Origin: RUG626 sp964553775
Lineage (GTDB): Bacteria; Bacillota; Clostridia; Oscillospirales; Oscillospiraceae
Assembly: GCA_964553775.1 (NCBI GenBank)
Contig: CAZKLU010000045.1
Location: 1 to 15,039, forward strand
Direction: 5' to 3'
Length of the DNA: 15,039 bases
Part shown: piece after piece, positions 1 through 5,239 of the stretch
Layout of the letters: each line of letters opens with the position of its first letter
How positions within the stretch are numbered: position 1 is the first letter of the stretch
The notes under the pieces: model-generated
What the model was told of the DNA's origin: nothing
Databases searched by the model: none
Seen by the model: the letters and a program-made list of their open reading frames with translations, nothing else
Made by a program: the position numbers and the translations under genes

Positions 1-951
1 TCTGCACAGATCCGTGTGTGTATGTTCCTCTTTGCCGCAGATGAGAACCTGTTCCTCGACTGTGGCGGTCGATACGCAGTCGGCTGTGTGTTCATGCTCG
101 CCTGTAGTTTCCTCAAGTCCGCAGGTAAGTTCCTGACTGCCCTCGCTCTCCTCAAGTCCGCAGATGAGAACCTTTCCGCTCTCACCCTCTTCAAGTCCGC
201 AGGTCAGAACCTGTTCAGCTTCGCTGTAGCAATCGGCTGTGTGGGTGTGACCCTCGCTCGGCTCTCTCGCTTCCTCGCCGCATACAAGCGTTATAGTCTC
301 ACCGCTGTAGCAGCTGTCGTCGTGTGTGTGTTCCTCAAGTTCGCATATGAGGTTCCCGTCCTCGTCGTAGCACTCCTCGCTGTGAGTATGCTCAGCAATC
401 TCGCAAACAAGATTTGACGGTGTTGTCTCATAACATTCATCTGTGTGAGTGTGACCGGGATCCGCTTCGCACTCCTCAAGTCCGCAAATAAGCTGCGGTT
501 CGCTCATTGTGTAGCACTCGTCCGTGTGAACGTGAGCCTCGGTTGTCTCGTAGCACTCATCCGTGTGAGTATGACCCTCAACGAAGGTGTAGCATGCGTC
601 CGTGTGCGTGTGAGGTTCAAGTTCGGGAAGGGTGCATATCAGTTCGTCGTCACTGTTGTAACAGAACTCGTTGTGCGTGTGCGCTACTGTTCCCTCTACC
701 TCGCAGCTAAGCGTCTCGGTCGTGACTTCCCTTGTTTCGTAACATTCCTCCGTGTGAGTATGCTCCTCAATACCGCAGACTGGCGGCCATTCCACCGTGA
801 GTGCAGGCGAGATGAGTATGTAGGTAACTATAAATACCGCGATGCAGCTCGATATTGCCGCGATACGCTTCATAATTATCTTGTGATCCCGTCTTTTTGT
901 AAGACTCACAGCCTTTCGTTCAACCTTAGCGGTGCTAATGTTTACAGCCAT
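1..951 (-). CDS. Cell-surface His/Cys-repeat protein, N-terminal part (gene continues past window edge)
   Basis: Translated from the ATG at 951, this frame is open for 317 codons to base 1 without a stop, so the gene is cut by the window edge. An AAGGAG site lies 10 nt before the ATG. Residues 1-29 are basic and polar, residues 30-53 form one hydrophobic segment ending in ISPALTVE, and then comes an acidic repeat region to the end. I count eleven HxHxxxC motifs, mostly HTHTDECY-like, starting at residues 64, 91, 114, 127, 140, 167, 188, 208, 235, 286 and 310, separated by (L)xCGLEE-like segments. Known: such CGLEE/HTHTxECY blocks follow the N-terminal membrane segment of large Firmicutes wall or pilin-like proteins, whose function is undetermined. 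Inferred: an exported adhesin or stalk, processed by the signal peptidase encoded 25 bp upstream. Metal binding by the His/Cys pattern is speculation. Sortase signal and adhesive domains would lie outside the window. Confidence 0.88.
   Translation of the reverse strand, partial: MAVNISTAKVERKAVSLTKRRDHKIIMKRIAAISSCIAVFIVTYILISPALTVEWPPVCGIEEHTHTEECYETREVTTETLSCEVEGTVAHTHNEFCYNSDDELICTLPELEPHTHTDACYTFVEGHTHTDECYETTEAHVHTDECYTMSEPQLICGLEECEADPGHTHTDECYETTPSNLVCEIAEHTHSEECYDEDGNLICELEEHTHDDSCYSGETITLVCGEEAREPSEGHTHTADCYSEAEQVLTCGLEEGESGKVLICGLEESEGSQELTCGLEETTGEHEHTADCVSTATVEEQVLICGKEEHTHTDLCR
85..201 (-). repeat. 39-bp tandem units inside the surface-protein gene
   Basis: Within the surface-protein gene three consecutive 13-codon units begin at Cys251, Cys264 and Cys277, each opening with CGLEE. 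The first 15 bases of each unit are nearly identical (TGCGGACTTGARGAR) and the rest diverges. Here the HxHxxxC block is missing between CGLEE motifs, as if the longer repeat had shortened. The array is in frame, so copy number could vary without breaking the gene. Confidence 0.75.
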
Positions 952-976
952 GTCGAATACACTCCTTTCCGAAAAT

Positions 977-1570
977 TCATTCAATAAATCCGAATTCTGT
1001 TGCCGGCAGAACTCTGAAAATCAGTTTTCCCAAAATATCCTCCGTTGCTATACATCCTATTGATGTGCTTCTCGAATCAACAGATGTTGCTCTGTGGTCG
1101 CCCATCACGAAGTACTTATCCGCCGGAACCTGATATGGAAGCTCTATGTCACATTCTCCAAGAGACTTCTCTACGAGATACGGCTCATCGATGTACTCTC
1201 CGTCAACCGTAACCGTTCCGTCCTCCGAAATATCGACCCAGCTCCCTGGTCCCGCGATAACCCGCTTGATAAGCGTGGTGTTATTGAACCTGAACGCTAC
1301 AATGTCGCCTGTTTGAAATGTCGCGTTTTTAAGGCATATAACAACCTGACCCTCGTAAAGCGTTGGTTCCATCGAGCTGCCGTAAATCTTCAGAGTAGGC
1401 ACCCACAGCGTTGCGGCAAGAATCGCGACCGAAGCAAAAGCCATAAGGGTGAAGAACGCGTTTCGTATATTATAAAGTAGACGAACCTTTTTGCGTTCAG
1501 CACTCAGCATTTGCTGCATCTCATCCATTGAGAGTCTCGGTACCGTCTGAGGTACAGTTTGCTTTCTCAT
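977..1570 (-). CDS. Type I signal peptidase (probably dedicated to the downstream surface protein)
   Basis: A 197-residue membrane serine protease that removes signal peptides at the outer face of the membrane. One membrane segment lies at residues 36-57. The catalytic serine motif GSSMEPTL follows (Ser66), then IKRVIAGPG with the general-base lysine (Lys102), and the conserved box VMGDHRATSVDSRS near 155-168. Lys instead of His makes this the bacterial (P-type) class rather than the SipW/ER type. Length is normal for Firmicutes. The ATG overlaps the TGA of the upstream gene (ATGA, 1567-1570), implying translational coupling; the repeat-protein gene starts 25 bp after its stop. The long polar N-terminus (about 35 residues before the membrane segment) is a little unusual. 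Position suggests a locus-specific peptidase rather than the housekeeping one; that is inference. Confidence 0.93.
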   Translation of the reverse strand: MRKQTVPQTVPRLSMDEMQQMLSAERKKVRLLYNIRNAFFTLMAFASVAILAATLWVPTLKIYGSSMEPTLYEGQVVICLKNATFQTGDIVAFRFNNTTLIKRVIAGPGSWVDISEDGTVTVDGEYIDEPYLVEKSLGECDIELPYQVPADKYFVMGDHRATSVDSRSTSIGCIATEDILGKLIFRVLPATEFGFIE

Positions 1571-1989
1571 GACGGCACCTCGTTAATACTCAGCAGTGCG
1601 CTGTCCATGAATCGGATAAACTCAAGCACGCTGCGGAACTGCGCCTCCAAGCCTTTATCCTCCCATATAAGCATTCCCTGCCACGTTGTGTGCTGTCTGA
1701 ACAGTACCATCAGCCGAAATGTTGCGATTAACGTCGTGTGACTGTCAGCGGACTTTCTTCTGCCGACATTGACAAAGCTGCGTGGCTCCTCGCTGCGCTG
1801 CGGACCATCCGTTTCGTCAATCAGCTTCTCGATTCCAAAGAGCAGTTCCGGAAAACTGGAGAATGCCGTACCCTCTGTCTCTCCGTTGATGCTGTAAAAC
1901 ACCCCTTCGGGATTTCGGTTCCGATATGAGCTGATTCCGACCAGCAAGGTGTTCCGCCCGACTTTGCGGTAGCCCGTCAAACCGCTCAT
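1567..1989 (-). CDS. Small conserved-looking protein of unknown function with internal duplication
   Basis: A 140-residue soluble protein with no signal peptide or membrane segment. I chose the ATG at 1989 because a GGGAG site (2002-1998) lies 8 nt upstream; an in-frame GTG at 1998 overlaps that site and cannot use it. Two similar halves are visible: residues 14-58 (TLLVGISSYRNRNPEG then FSSFPELLFGIEKLID) and 90-130 (TFRLMVLFRQHTTWQG then FRSVLEFIRFMDSAL). Both read as beta strands, a turn ending in (E/Q)G, a further strand, then an amphipathic helix with FxSxxEhhxxhxxxhD. A charged linker separates them. It overlaps the signal peptidase gene by 4 nt, so it belongs to the surface-protein operon. 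I cannot assign a function; an accessory or regulatory role in export or expression of the surface protein is guesswork. Confidence 0.8.
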   Translation of the reverse strand: MSGLTGYRKVGRNTLLVGISSYRNRNPEGVFYSINGETEGTAFSSFPELLFGIEKLIDETDGPQRSEEPRSFVNVGRRKSADSHTTLIATFRLMVLFRQHTTWQGMLIWEDKGLEAQFRSVLEFIRFMDSALLSINEVPS

Positions 1990-1998
1990 ATCCGTCAC

Positions 1999-2218
1999 TC
2001 CCTTTCTTTATTGTTTCCCCTGCCGCCTTTCCCTTATTACGTTTACAGTTTACCATAAAAAAATTACAGACTCGTTGCACTGAGCGATTTTTCAAAAACT
2101 TTTTTGAAAAAATTTTTTCGAGTTAAAAAGAGTTTGAATTGTCAGAATCAGCCGATATTTCGGTTAAAACGTGGTATTATTTGTACTTTTTGCCCAAAAT
2201 CATCTGTAAGTCTTTTAC
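1999..2218 (-). promoter_or_regulatory. AT-rich gap between regulator and operon, with an 11-bp-arm palindrome
   Basis: No gene is seen in these 220 bases. At 2088-2111 there is a perfect inverted repeat, TTTTTCAAAAA and TTTTTGAAAAA, separated by CT, followed by A6T6. Whether this is an operator for the upstream-encoded regulator, a curved-DNA element or a weak transcript end cannot be decided. No convincing -35/-10 pair with normal spacing was found on the minus strand, though one must probably exist here if the downstream genes are expressed independently of the regulator gene. Confidence 0.4.
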
Positions 2219-3448
2219 TCATACCACTTGTTTTCCATTATCTTCCGAAAAATCTATTGGCAGTGCCTCAAGAATACTGTACTGCACCTTGACTGATCTT
2301 CCGGCTGCTGTGCGCTTATAGGCGGTAACTGCGCGACCGATGGCACCTGTAGCGTTCTCATAGCTTGTAGACGGCAGCAGCAGCAAAAACTGGTCGCGGC
2401 TGAAACGTGTGAATGCGTCTCCGGAGCGCAGGTTATTCGAGATAGCTTTTTGCAGACCGTTCATAACAGTGCCGCACTGTTCCTTGCCGAGAATGTCGCC
2501 GTTTTTCGCAAAAAGCGTAATAAGCGCAAGTTCTATAGACAGTCCGAGCCGGCTCATTGACCGCGCCATAAACCTGTAAACACCCTCGAACACGCTGAAC
2601 TCGCAGAACAGCGCACCCTTCACCTTTGCCTTTTCCTCCGCCATATCTCCGCGAATAATACGCAAATCGAGCTGACGTGGCTGGTCGGCGTTTACGGTTT
2701 CGCGGTAGAAGCTGACAAAATCGTCTGAAAGCGCGATGCCGTACTGATCCATATAGAGATTCTGCACCTTACTGTAATGCTGAAGAGCAATATTCGTAAA
2801 CCCGCCATCGCGCAGCAGCTTCATGAGCAAAAGCTGGCAATCCTCCGCAAGCGGATCTATTGATACAGCGTCCTTCAGAATCTTGACAGCCTCTCTGCGT
2901 CTGCCAATTTTAGCAAGAATCTCCGCGACATCGTGACTTAGAGCGATAAATCTGGCATGGAAATACGTCTGGCGCGATATTACCCATAGATTACCATGTA
3001 CATCCTTTAGAAAATCCCCGCTGTAAAGTTTCAGAGCCTCAAGCCCGTATTCAACGAACTCAGCCGGATTTTTACAGAACATACCGTTCAGCCGCTCAAA
3101 TTCAAGTGTGTCTACCTTTAAATTAATATCCTTTGACCAATAGTAGCGTTTCCGCGAGTAGCATAGGATATTTTTTCCGTTTTCAAAGCCAAGATCCTCC
3201 AAAATAGATCGGCTTCGGTGCAGGAGGGTTCTGATGAGGCTCACAGGATCCGCGCTGTCGATGTCGTCACCGATGAAGTCAAGAAGTTCATCCTGAGCCA
3301 CCTCGCGTGTGCTGAAAGTAGCAAGATACGCGAGAAAACACAGCATACGACCCGACACGCCGCTCAAACTTGCCGTTTTGTCCTCAGCACCCTCCCTCTG
3401 TAGTCGCATTGTAAATGTTCCGAGCATATTTATGTATAGAGTATCCAT
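2219..3448 (-). CDS. BTAD/SARP-like transcriptional regulator with degenerate GGDEF-like C-terminus
   Basis: A 409-residue predicted DNA-binding regulator. Residues 4-105 fit an OmpR/SARP-type winged helix, beginning with YINMLGTFTM and ending in a wing-like ILCYSRKRYYW. Residues 110-255 fit the helical BTAD (bacterial transcriptional activator) domain, including EALKLYSGDFL and a TPR-like REAVKILKDAVSIDPLAED. Residues 275-400 resemble a GGDEF domain: the piece GDAFTRFSRDQFLLLLP aligns with the canonical D-x-x-x-R-x-G-G-D-E-F-x-x-x-L-P, but GGDEF is replaced by SRDQF (350-354), so cyclase activity is unlikely and a sensory or dimerisation role is more plausible. The start has only a weak ribosome site. 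It lies upstream of, and codirectional with, the small protein, signal peptidase and surface protein, so it probably controls them; that is inferred from position. Confidence 0.82.
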   Translation of the reverse strand: MDTLYINMLGTFTMRLQREGAEDKTASLSGVSGRMLCFLAYLATFSTREVAQDELLDFIGDDIDSADPVSLIRTLLHRSRSILEDLGFENGKNILCYSRKRYYWSKDINLKVDTLEFERLNGMFCKNPAEFVEYGLEALKLYSGDFLKDVHGNLWVISRQTYFHARFIALSHDVAEILAKIGRRREAVKILKDAVSIDPLAEDCQLLLMKLLRDGGFTNIALQHYSKVQNLYMDQYGIALSDDFVSFYRETVNADQPRQLDLRIIRGDMAEEKAKVKGALFCEFSVFEGVYRFMARSMSRLGLSIELALITLFAKNGDILGKEQCGTVMNGLQKAISNNLRSGDAFTRFSRDQFLLLLPSTSYENATGAIGRAVTAYKRTAAGRSVKVQYSILEALPIDFSEDNGKQVV

Positions 3449-3716
3449 TTGGAATCCAGCTTTCGTGTTTTTCTGCCGGATATACGCTTAAGCTCCGACA
3501 GTGTAAGAAACACCTCGTTACGTTTTCATAAGCATATTAACAAATAATCCCGTCAATATCTGGTGCCTCTTTTTGTTTTGTATACTTTTATGATATTTTG
3601 ACCGGTGAACAGGCTAATTATATGCAAAATCAAAGGTACCTTGATATATGCTGAAATGACATTCATCCGGCGGCAGCGTTTTTTTGTTCGCGAAGCAGAT
3701 TTCGCACTCTGCCAGT

Positions 3717-3742
3717 TAGCAAAAAAGTATACTTTTTTGTTA
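3717..3742. repeat. GTATAC-centred palindrome C (26 bp)
   Basis: An inverted repeat centred on GTATAC (3727-3732) with flanking A6/T6 and outer TAGC/GTTA; only one of 13 pairs mismatches (3719 with 3740). It sits just downstream of the minus promoter at 3770-3798, inside the presumed leader of the regulator gene. Read on the minus strand it shares TAACAAAAAAGTATAC with palindrome D, so C and D face each other in inverted orientation about 87 bp apart. A lone GTATACTTTTATG at 3580-3592 resembles one half. Confidence 0.7.
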
Positions 3743-3769
3743 TTTTTCACTCAATATTGTACAGTACAT

Positions 3770-3798
3770 ATTTTAGCATAAAACAGTTTATTTTGCAA
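3770..3798 (-). promoter_or_regulatory. Minus-strand sigma-70/A-type promoter, probably for the regulator gene
   Basis: Minus strand: -35 TTGCAA (3798-3793), 17-bp spacer, -10 TAAAAT (3775-3770). Transcription would begin near 3763, inside the short palindrome TGTACAGTACA (3758-3768), which could be an operator. The next minus-strand gene is the BTAD regulator at 3448, giving a leader of roughly 315 nt that contains palindrome C. The assignment to that gene is inferred from position. Confidence 0.5.
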
Positions 3799-3828
3799 CG
3801 CTTTTTTTAAAATTTTTTTTAAAATTCA

Positions 3829-3862
3829 GGGGTAACAAAAAAGTATACATTATTGTTACCCC
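3829..3862. repeat. GTATAC-centred palindrome D (34 bp)
   Basis: Perfect outer arms GGGGTAACAA and TTGTTACCCC enclose a GTATAC core (3843-3848); 15 of 17 pairs match, with mismatches at 3839/3852 and 3842/3849. No T-tract follows, so it is not an ordinary terminator. It lies upstream of the minus promoter and before the plus-strand candidate RNA. Confidence 0.75.
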
Positions 3863-3904
3863 ACAAAATTTGGAAATATTAAATTTTTTGAAGTAGTATT
3901 TTAC

Positions 3905-4041
3905 TATAGTTGGCATTTCCGCTGTTTCATTCGGCAAGACCGCAGGCTCACGCCGCATTGGAAAACGGTAAGACCGCGCACTTCAATGTTCACTATATAC
4001 TGCCGCAGAAATCGATCAAGTATTGATTTCTGCGGTTTTTT
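3905..4041 (+). ncRNA. Candidate short plus-strand transcript ending in a strong terminator
   Basis: A GC-richer island in AT-rich DNA, ended by the terminator at 4003-4041, implies a plus-strand transcript, yet no gene with a ribosome site precedes it. Within it GCAAGACCGC (3933-3942) and GTAAGACCGC (3968-3977) are near repeats. Promoter evidence is weak: TTGGAA (3870-3875) and TAGTAT (3894-3899) with an 18-bp spacer, or TATAGT at 3905. It could be a small RNA, the tail of a decayed gene or the end of a mobile element. It matches no RNA family I can name. Confidence 0.25.
4003..4041 (+). terminator. Intrinsic terminator
   Basis: A perfect 11-bp stem, CCGCAGAAATC (4003-4013) with GATTTCTGCGG (4025-4035), an 11-nt loop, then six T (4036-4041). 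The polarity is plus strand only; the minus strand lacks a T-tract. Confidence 0.85.
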
Positions 4042-4229
4042 ATTGAGAAATCAGCGTCATCAAAGATTTGTTTAGGAACCCTGATTTATGAAAAAACGCA
4101 ATCAGAGATTTGCCTTGGGGTGCTGCGTTTCATCACTTTGAGTTCGCAAGAAGAAATGAACGTAAACTTATTTCAGGCTTGCGCCCACGCTTTGCCGTAC
4201 TCCTCCAAAAAGCGTCATGATATTTTTCT
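4042..4229. other. Intergenic stretch without recognisable gene
   Basis: No supported coding region. AAATCAG (4048-4054) and CTGATTT (4081-4087) form a short inverted repeat, and AAGATTTG (4062-4069) is echoed by AGAGATTTG near 4105. This may be mobile-element debris; I see no transposase sequence. Confidence 0.4.
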
Positions 4230-4394
4230 TCACCACGCGGTGAGTTTTCCAATTATATCGGCAGGACTCAAAACTGTAAGCAGCCCGAACCGATAACCCG
4301 TGAGGTCAAGTTTTCTGTGTCTCAGAGCTTTTTTGCTTGAATAAGCAATCTTCTCCGTATTATCCATAACAGCTTTTGCTTTAACGACAGTCAT
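4230..4394 (-). pseudogene. Broken fragment resembling AP2-like phage/ICE DNA-binding protein
   Basis: The frame contains LDLTGYRFGLLTVLSPAD followed by IIGKLTAW and then a stop. Known: AP2-like and HNH-associated proteins of phages and conjugative elements carry DLTGQRFGRLTVLEPA...W followed by a CRCDCG segment. Here the frame stops exactly after the tryptophan and no CDCG-like continuation is seen in the downstream bases, so only the first part of the domain remains. I chose the ATG at 4394 because AAGGG lies 8 nt upstream; an earlier ATG at 4427 has no properly spaced site. Either a decayed remnant or a very short protein of about 54 residues; decay is more likely. It suggests past visits by mobile DNA. 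Confidence 0.4.
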
Positions 4395-4430
4395 ACCTTG
4401 CGCCCTTATTATCAGTATCTGAAACATTCT

Positions 4431-4456
4431 CCGTAAAAATTATGTAACTTTTACGG
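4431..4456. repeat. Hairpin with 8-bp perfect stem
   Basis: CCGTAAAA (4431-4438) pairs with TTTTACGG (4449-4456) across a 10-nt AT loop. It lies 6 bp from palindrome A. No T-tract follows on either strand. Confidence 0.55.
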
Positions 4457-4462
4457 GCTGAC

Positions 4463-4490
4463 TGTTCGAAAAAGTATACTTTTCCGAACA
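4463..4490. repeat. GTATAC-centred palindrome A (28 bp)
   Basis: TGTTCG at one end and CCGAACA at the other enclose A/T arms around GTATAC (4474-4479). Thirteen of 14 pairs match; 4469 with 4484 fails. It has the same length and outer sequence as palindrome B, 146 bp away in direct orientation, and both continue with CT after GAACA. Confidence 0.8.
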
Positions 4491-4608
4491 CTCAGGTTTT
4501 CAGATTTCCATAAAAACCATTGACCAAAAAAGTTATCAAAAAACTTAATCCCTATATTATATCGGCATTTTTCCGTTGAAGTTAATACCCCAAAAAATTT
4601 ATTTTCGT

Positions 4609-4636
4609 TGTTCGGAATTGTATACTTTTCTGAACA
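4609..4636. repeat. GTATAC-centred palindrome B (28 bp)
   Basis: TGTTCGGAA and TTTTCTGAACA flank GTATAC (4620-4625). It is an imperfect palindrome sharing GTATACTTTTC, GAACACT and TGTTCG with palindrome A. The 118 bases between A and B are AT-rich and contain no supported gene. Confidence 0.75.
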
Positions 4637-4639
4637 CTT

Positions 4640-5031
4640 TTTACACATTACGGCAAAATCTCTTGTTAGTTTGGCTGAATATAATCGATATGATTATCAG
4701 ATTTTTTATGTATTATGCTGTATTTCTACTGGTATAAATCAGCTTCTGCGGCTTATCAATATGGCTCCAGCGTGTTTTTTGCTCAAAAACGCGCCTGTCC
4801 GCGATACAGAGAATCGTAAGCTCCCCGCGTCACTGTTTTTTTTAGCAAGCATACCATTTATCTGTGTTTTGCAAGCCTGTGGAATACACGGAACAGAGGG
4901 AGACAGTCAGACCGCGCTGTACCGTAACATACCAACGATATTCAATACTGCCGCACACATTGACGCAAGCACAGCAATATTATATCTGACACGCACATTC
5001 ATATACACATCCCTTTATAACAGTATTCAAG
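4640..5031. other. Stretch open on both strands; gene identity unresolved
   Basis: On the plus strand a frame is open from 4608 to 5048 (an internal ATG at 4761 would give 95 residues), but no ribosome site precedes either start, and its stop falls in the loop of the terminator at 5032-5063. On the minus strand a 31-codon frame with a good ribosome site (4907-5002) is followed, after one TGA, by 55 more in-frame codons to 4739. Conservation on both strands, if it exists, would fit a structured RNA or a mobile-element piece. I recognise no family. Confidence 0.4.
4907..5002 (-). CDS. Possible 31-residue hydrophobic peptide
   Basis: The ATG at 5002 is preceded 8 nt upstream by AAAGGG (5016-5011). 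The peptide starts MNVRVRYN and continues with a hydrophobic stretch (IAVLASMCAAVLNIVGML, residues 9-26), then RYSAV and TGA: a basic N-terminus with one membrane-like segment. The same frame continues for 55 codons beyond the TGA. It may be a real small membrane peptide, the first part of a gene broken by a nonsense mutation, or chance. Confidence 0.3.
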   Translation of the reverse strand: MNVRVRYNIAVLASMCAAVLNIVGMLRYSAV

Positions 5032-5063
5032 GCGATCCACTTTTGTAGAGTGGGTCGCTTTTT
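5032..5063 (+). terminator. Intrinsic terminator upstream of pyrG
   Basis: Stem GCGATCCACT (5032-5041) with AGTGGGTCGC (5049-5058), ten pairs including one G-U, a 7-nt loop, and T5 (5059-5063). It points along the plus strand and would insulate pyrG from upstream transcription, implying a plus-strand transcript in 4640-5031. Confidence 0.8.
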
Positions 5064-5138
5064 CATGGCTGTCTTCCCATAAATCGCCCTCGGCATGGAC
5101 AGAACTCTTTAATTTTTTCAAAACAGATAAAAAATTTC

Positions 5139-5167
5139 TTGCCAACTCGATTAAAACGGTTTATAAT
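5139..5167 (+). promoter_or_regulatory. pyrG promoter
   Basis: -35 TTGCCA (5139-5144), a 17-bp spacer and a perfect -10 TATAAT (5162-5167), with expected start near 5174 and a leader of about 65 nt. A second possible extended -10 (TGTTATACT, 5180-5188) lies just downstream. The leader shows no terminator hairpin, so CTP-dependent attenuation as known for Bacillus pyrG is not apparent. Confidence 0.8.
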
Positions 5168-5239
5168 AAAGCTGTTTTGTGTTATACTGTGTGCGGGTTC
5201 GTGCGCGGTATAAGAAAATGGGCATAGGAGTATAACGCT

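Noticed and set aside
1..762. Regular DNA repeats suggestive of a CRISPR array
   Set aside because: The repeats are in-frame protein-coding, variable in spacing and degenerate at third codon positions, with no constant repeat/unique spacer structure.
16..987. Plus-strand ORFs at 16-417, 445-987 and 507-710
   Set aside because: They are antisense shadows of the repeat-coding minus-strand gene. Their Cys/Arg/Val-rich content follows from the reverse of the HTHTDECY codons, and no ribosome sites precede them.
3430..3513. 27-codon GTG-started ORF overlapping the start of the regulator gene
   Set aside because: The GAGG motif abuts the GTG with no spacing, so there is no usable ribosome site; it may be chance.
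3553..3750. 65-residue minus-strand ORF with GTG start
   Set aside because: It spans palindrome C and the regulator leader; no ribosome site precedes the GTG, and its sequence is largely set by A/T runs.
4451..4648. 65-residue minus-strand ORF spanning palindromes A and B
   Set aside because: Its Lys/Phe/Asn-rich sequence follows the AT-rich palindromes; there is no ribosome site and no recognisable domain.
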